NCBI GenBank assembly: GCA_023250205.1
Contig: JAHFBE010000022.1
Span: 1 to 36,456, forward strand
Direction of reading: 5' to 3'
From: Candidatus Melainabacteria bacterium
Lineage (GTDB): Bacteria > Cyanobacteriota > Vampirovibrionia > 2-02-FULL-35-15
Length of the DNA: 36,456 nucleotides
Part shown: in pieces, positions 33,069 through 36,456 of the stretch
Position numbering within the stretch: the first letter of the stretch is position 1
How the letters are laid out: each line of letters opens with the position of its first letter
Made by a program: the position numbers and the translations under genes
Notes under the pieces: generated by a model
Seen by the model: only the letters and a program-made list of their open reading frames with translations
What the model was told of the DNA's origin: nothing
Database searches by the model: none

Positions 33069-34925
33069 CTATGATTTTAATAATTTCTCTGCTGCTTCTA
33101 AGATAGCGCTAACTTTAAGAGGATGTCCACTAATAATATTAAAACCCTGAGCATTGATCAGGTATTTAGCTCTTATTAACATTCTTAATTGACCCAGATT
33201 GATTTCTGGGATTAAAACTTTTTTATAATTTTTTAGAAAGCTTTCAAGATTTTTTGGAAAGGGATTTAAATATCTAAGATGTGCATTGGCTACTTTGTAT
33301 CCTTTTTCTAAAAGCTTTTCAGTAGCGGCATTTATAGAACCCAGTGTACTTCCCCATCCCAAGATAAGAAGATCACCCTTTGATTCACCAAAGTGTTGTG
33401 TTATATCAGGAATATCATTTGATATTTGTTCTATTCTTTGAGCACGTAATTTCATCATGGTGTCGTGGTTTGTTGGGTCATAGCATATTTTCCCGGTATT
33501 TTGCTCAGTTTCTATACCAGTTAGAACATGTTCAAGCTCAGGGGTCCCAGGGATAGCCCATGATCTTGCTAATGTTTCCTTATTACGTAAATAAGGGAGA
33601 AAACCTTCCTTATCTTTCCTAAAATTAACATCAAGTTTGGGAAGCTCATTTACTAGTGGTATTTTCCAGGGCTCAGAACCATTTGCAAGATATCCATCAG
33701 AAAGGAAAAATACCGGAGTCATATATTTTATAGCAATTCTTACAGCCTCGATCAAAGTTTCAAAGCAGTCACCAGGAGTTGCTGCTGCTAAGACGGGCAA
33801 AGGACTTTCAGAGTTTCTTCCAAAAAGTGCCTGAAGAAGATCCGCCTGTTCTGTTTTTGTAGGAAGTCCAGTACTTGGTCCTCCTCTTTGAATATCGCAA
33901 ATAAGAAGTGGTAATTCTGTTTTAACGGCTAGTCCAATAAATTCTGATTTTAAACAAACTCCAGGTCCGCTTGTTGTGGTAACACCCAGTCCGCCAGCAA
34001 AACTTGCACCAAGAGCAGAACCAATGGCAGCAATTTCATCTTCTGCTTGAAAAGTTCTTATCCCAAAGTGTTTATATTTTGAGAGTTCATGAAGGATATC
34101 ACTGGCTGGAGTAATTGGATAGCTTCCAAGGAATACTGTTAATCCTGTTAACTGTGCAGAAGTAATTAGACCTAATGCCGTAGCTTCATTTCCAGTGATG
34201 TTTCGATATTTCCCGGGTTGAATTTTGGCATGCTTAATTTCATAGTTTGAAATAAATGTTTCAGTAGTTTCTCCAAAGTGATAACCTGCTTTTAGAACTT
34301 TTAAATTTGCTTCTAAGATAGTTGGATCGCTTGAAAACTTTTTCTTTAACCATTCTATAGTGGGTTCCATCGGTCTTGTATAAAGCCAGTACATAAGACC
34401 GAGAGCAAACAAATTCTTTGATCTATCTACAACTTTACCTGGTAGCTTCATCTCTTCAATAGCAAGTTGGGTTAGTCTGGAAATTTCAATTGCAAAAACT
34501 TGATATTTTTGATTTAAATCACTTTCTAGAGGGTTTTTATCATAGCCTGCTTTTTTTAAGTTTGTTTCAGTAAAGGCATTAGTGTTTACTATTAACATTC
34601 CGCCTGATTTTAAATCTTTTAAATTAGCTTTAAGGGCAGCTGGATTCATTGCTACCAGAACATCTAAATAATCACCTGGTGTGTGAATTTCTTTACTACT
34701 AAAATGTATTTGAAATGCACTAACTCCAGCTAATGTTCCGGCTGGTGCTCTAATCTCTGCAGGATAATCAGGGAGTGTGCTTAAATCATTTCCTACAATT
34801 GCCGTAGCATTAGTAAACTGACCACCTGTTAATTGCATTCCATCTCCTGAGTCACCAGCAAACCTTATAGTGGCCTCTTCAAGAGTTTCTGCTGTTCTCC
34901 CTTTTTTTTCTTCAGTTATTGTCAT
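33069..34925 (-). CDS. korA: 2-oxoacid:ferredoxin oxidoreductase, fused gamma-alpha subunit
   Basis: The 618-residue protein joins a gamma domain (about 15-195: IRFAGDSGDGMQLTGGQF, DYPAEIRAPAGT) to the alpha domain (from about 240: GNEATALGLITSAQLTG, FLGSYPITPASDILHEL, QAEDEIAAIGSALGASFAG, TTSGPG). This gamma-alpha fusion is the KorA-type layout. With KorB it gives low-potential electrons and a route through acyl-CoA that may replace 2-oxoglutarate dehydrogenase. There is no delta or ferredoxin gene alongside. A TACAAT lies 19 nt upstream of ATG. Confidence 0.93.
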   Translation of the reverse strand: MTITEEKKGRTAETLEEATIRFAGDSGDGMQLTGGQFTNATAIVGNDLSTLPDYPAEIRAPAGTLAGVSAFQIHFSSKEIHTPGDYLDVLVAMNPAALKANLKDLKSGGMLIVNTNAFTETNLKKAGYDKNPLESDLNQKYQVFAIEISRLTQLAIEEMKLPGKVVDRSKNLFALGLMYWLYTRPMEPTIEWLKKKFSSDPTILEANLKVLKAGYHFGETTETFISNYEIKHAKIQPGKYRNITGNEATALGLITSAQLTGLTVFLGSYPITPASDILHELSKYKHFGIRTFQAEDEIAAIGSALGASFAGGLGVTTTSGPGVCLKSEFIGLAVKTELPLLICDIQRGGPSTGLPTKTEQADLLQALFGRNSESPLPVLAAATPGDCFETLIEAVRIAIKYMTPVFFLSDGYLANGSEPWKIPLVNELPKLDVNFRKDKEGFLPYLRNKETLARSWAIPGTPELEHVLTGIETEQNTGKICYDPTNHDTMMKLRAQRIEQISNDIPDITQHFGESKGDLLILGWGSTLGSINAATEKLLEKGYKVANAHLRYLNPFPKNLESFLKNYKKVLIPEINLGQLRMLIRAKYLINAQGFNIISGHPLKVSAILEAAEKLLKS

Positions 34926-34929
34926 TTAA

Positions 34930-35042
34930 TAATGTTCTTTTAGAATTGTACCCTATAGATTAATCTACATCCTTACTATTATAAATGAGAAATACAAAAA
35001 TATTGTGGGTTAATTGAGTAATTCTTCTAAAAGAGAACATTA
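34930..35042. repeat. Intergenic segment bounded by inverted repeats
   Basis: The left arm 34930-34947 (taatgttcttttagaatt) recurs inverted at 35020-35042 with five extra bases. The enclosed 70 bp is AT-rich. The whole fills the gap between korA and the DUF6599-like gene and contains the korA promoter region. It could be a small non-autonomous element or simply regulatory symmetry. Confidence 0.5.
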
Positions 35043-35048
35043 ATTTCC

Positions 35049-36230
35049 CTATTTATTTGTTTCTTGGTTAGATTCAGTGTTAGTTATGGTATTTATTGGT
35101 TTAGTGATTTCTATAGGCCATGGAATTAATGAAAGAATTTGTTGTCCAGATTTTTTGTTTGTTATGTCATATGCAATAGCGAGCAAATTTCCTTTTTGTT
35201 TGAGCATTGTGTAATTATTCTTTTTATTCTTAATTTGAAGAATTGAGTCGTCTACCTCGAAATCAATATCCATTTCTTTGTTTGTTGTTTTTTTCTTTTC
35301 AAAATACTCCTTTAAAGTAAAAAATACTGCTTGTGCATTTTCTTTTGTAATATAGCGTGCAAGTACCAGTAAAATTCTCTCTTTATCCTTAGAATCACCT
35401 GGTTGATATTCTGCGGTTATTATTCCACCAGATTCAGGAATATTAAAAAGAGAACAATCCACCACTTCTTTTTTAAAGTATTTATTGCAGCAAATTATTC
35501 CTAAACAATACTTTTCAGTTCCTTGAATTCTATTTAAAGCGGGGAATTGAATTACTACTACAGGAGGCATTTGATCTGTTTTTATATTGTTTGAAATATC
35601 TTGACTGGCTAAAATAATAAACTCTTTTGAGATGTTGTCATTCTCAGAGTTAGTATGGATATCAATGTAATAAATATCTTTCCAGAAATTTATAAGACTA
35701 TCTGACTCACTTGCAGATTTTCCTACTTTTAGTTTGGTAGTGGCACCACCATGTAAAACGGAATATGTGCTATAAGCTCCGGCAAAATCTTTGAACTTAT
35801 AGATAAAAACATCAACAATATGATTCTCTTTTATATAGGTTTGTTTCAAAATTTTTTCTAACTTTAACTCTCTTAACACGTCAGCATTTTGTTGAAGAAA
35901 ATCAGGCAAAGGGTCTTGCTCTGTCCAGATAAGAGGTTTGTCTGACTTACTCCAATTTGCAAATAAAGGAGAATCCGTATTAGGTAAAAGTAAAGTCAAC
36001 TCGTCTGGTTTTTCTTCGATGGGAGGCTGGACTATAGGTGCAACTACAGATTCATTTTGTTCAGTGGTATTTTGGGGTTTAATTAAGTTGTCATATTTTT
36101 CTATAGGATTATCTTCCTGACATAGAACAGGTAATAAGGAAACCGTAAGTAAGAAGTAAAAAAAACATTTAACAAAGATTTTTTTTAAGCTCTTTAATTT
36201 AAGCTCTTTGATTTTTAGCTTTATGTTCAT
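35049..36230 (-). CDS. Exported DUF6599-like protein
   Basis: The 393-residue protein has a Lys-rich N-terminus and hydrophobic segment (about 19-35, ending SLLPVLCQE, so a lipoprotein Cys at about 37 is possible), a low-complexity Pro/Glu/Asn part to about 80, then a globular domain. FIYKFKDFAGAYSTYSVLHGG resembles the DUF6599 pattern YxFxDxxGAYxAF; the family's function is unknown. A disordered Asn/Thr tail ends it. No Shine-Dalgarno is evident. Confidence 0.7.
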   Translation of the reverse strand: MNIKLKIKELKLKSLKKIFVKCFFYFLLTVSLLPVLCQEDNPIEKYDNLIKPQNTTEQNESVVAPIVQPPIEEKPDELTLLLPNTDSPLFANWSKSDKPLIWTEQDPLPDFLQQNADVLRELKLEKILKQTYIKENHIVDVFIYKFKDFAGAYSTYSVLHGGATTKLKVGKSASESDSLINFWKDIYYIDIHTNSENDNISKEFIILASQDISNNIKTDQMPPVVVIQFPALNRIQGTEKYCLGIICCNKYFKKEVVDCSLFNIPESGGIITAEYQPGDSKDKERILLVLARYITKENAQAVFFTLKEYFEKKKTTNKEMDIDFEVDDSILQIKNKKNNYTMLKQKGNLLAIAYDITNKKSGQQILSLIPWPIEITKPINTITNTESNQETNK

Positions 36231-36261
36231 ATAATTACAGAATTATTCTATAACATTTTTT

Positions 36262-36314
36262 AGCTATAAGTTGTAAGACTAAAAATTCTTATTCTAAATT
36301 TATAACTTATGGCT
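36262..36314. repeat. Imperfect inverted repeat upstream of atpG
   Basis: agctataagtt (36262-36272) and aacttatggct (36304-36314) pair with one mismatch around an AT-rich 31-base loop, 43 bp before atpG. It may be a leader hairpin or protein site; no T-run follows. Confidence 0.4.
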
Positions 36315-36356
36315 TAAAACTTACAGTCTGTTTAGTGTTAGTATTTATAGGAAAAT

Positions 36357-36456
36357 ATGCCAAATTTAAAACACATCAAAGTAAGAATCAAATCTATAAA
36401 GAGTACTCAGAAACTTACTCATGAAATGAAATTGGTTGCTGCTAGTAAGCTAAGAA
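36357..36456 (+). CDS. atpG: ATP synthase F1 gamma subunit, N-terminal fragment
   Basis: The first 33 codons are present: MPNLKHIKVRIKSIKST then QKLTHEMKLVAASKLR. This is the conserved N-terminal helix of the rotor shaft gamma subunit (pattern IKxRIKSxxxTxKIT..MKMVAASKLR). AGGA lies about 5 nt before ATG. The gene continues past the right edge. The gene to its left is unrelated, so atpG is either first in its unit here or separated from atpA. Confidence 0.95.
   Translation, partial: MPNLKHIKVRIKSIKSTQKLTHEMKLVAASKLR

Overview
This 36.5 kb window is AT-rich, densely packed bacterial DNA. The gene content suggests a non-photosynthetic relative of Cyanobacteria (Melainabacteria/Vampirovibrionia-type) or a neighbouring phylum. 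The reasons are the asd - dapA - RNase J cluster that I recall from cyanobacteria, a CheB-independent signalling set of HD-GYP proteins, a protoporphyrin-route haem operon, a ferredoxin-linked 2-oxoacid oxidoreductase, and short palindromes resembling those of filamentous cyanobacteria. No photosynthesis gene is present. The assignment is inference; no rRNA or tRNA was seen.

Layout. 1-2635 is the incomplete minus-strand gene of a membrane-anchored HEAT-repeat protein with a Pro/Ser-rich tandem-repeat linker. 2636-3304 is spacer with an interspersed palindrome and a 33-residue membrane-protein ORF. 3305-9937 holds a GT-C-like membrane protein, asd (minus), then a SIMPL-domain protein, dapA, RNase J and a small ORF. 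9934-10253 carries two tiny membrane proteins. 10351-14907 has ftsY and a DUF4127 protein, divergent and only 13 bp apart, then gap, aroH-type chorismate mutase and a CDP-alcohol phosphatidyltransferase. Six copies of a 28-bp palindrome lie in this stretch, five of them inside coding sequence.

15014-18207 is the least familiar part: a 28-residue protein with a strong ribosome binding site and terminator, two unrecognised minus-strand genes, one built of about seven 60-residue repeats, and a 444-bp leader that looks like a cobalamin-type riboswitch core, an intrinsic terminator, further inverted repeats and a hairpin that covers the ribosome binding site. 18208-19638 is a short secretin. 19621-24540 is hemE-hemN-hemH-hemG (transcribed right to left), which takes uroporphyrinogen III to haem. 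24624-29905 holds a possible leader peptide, a degenerate receiver-like protein, an NADPH-dependent FMN reductase, glmS and two HD-GYP-type proteins. 29913-36230 holds a large exported protein, the beta and gamma/alpha-fused subunits of a 2-oxoacid:ferredoxin oxidoreductase, and an exported DUF6599-like protein. The window ends in the first 33 codons of atpG.

The best candidate for something undescribed is the palindrome family that is translated in place inside FtsY and the DUF4127 protein, followed by the riboswitch-led operon at 15180-18058. Several genes also have a -10 box placed so that transcription would start at or next to the start codon.
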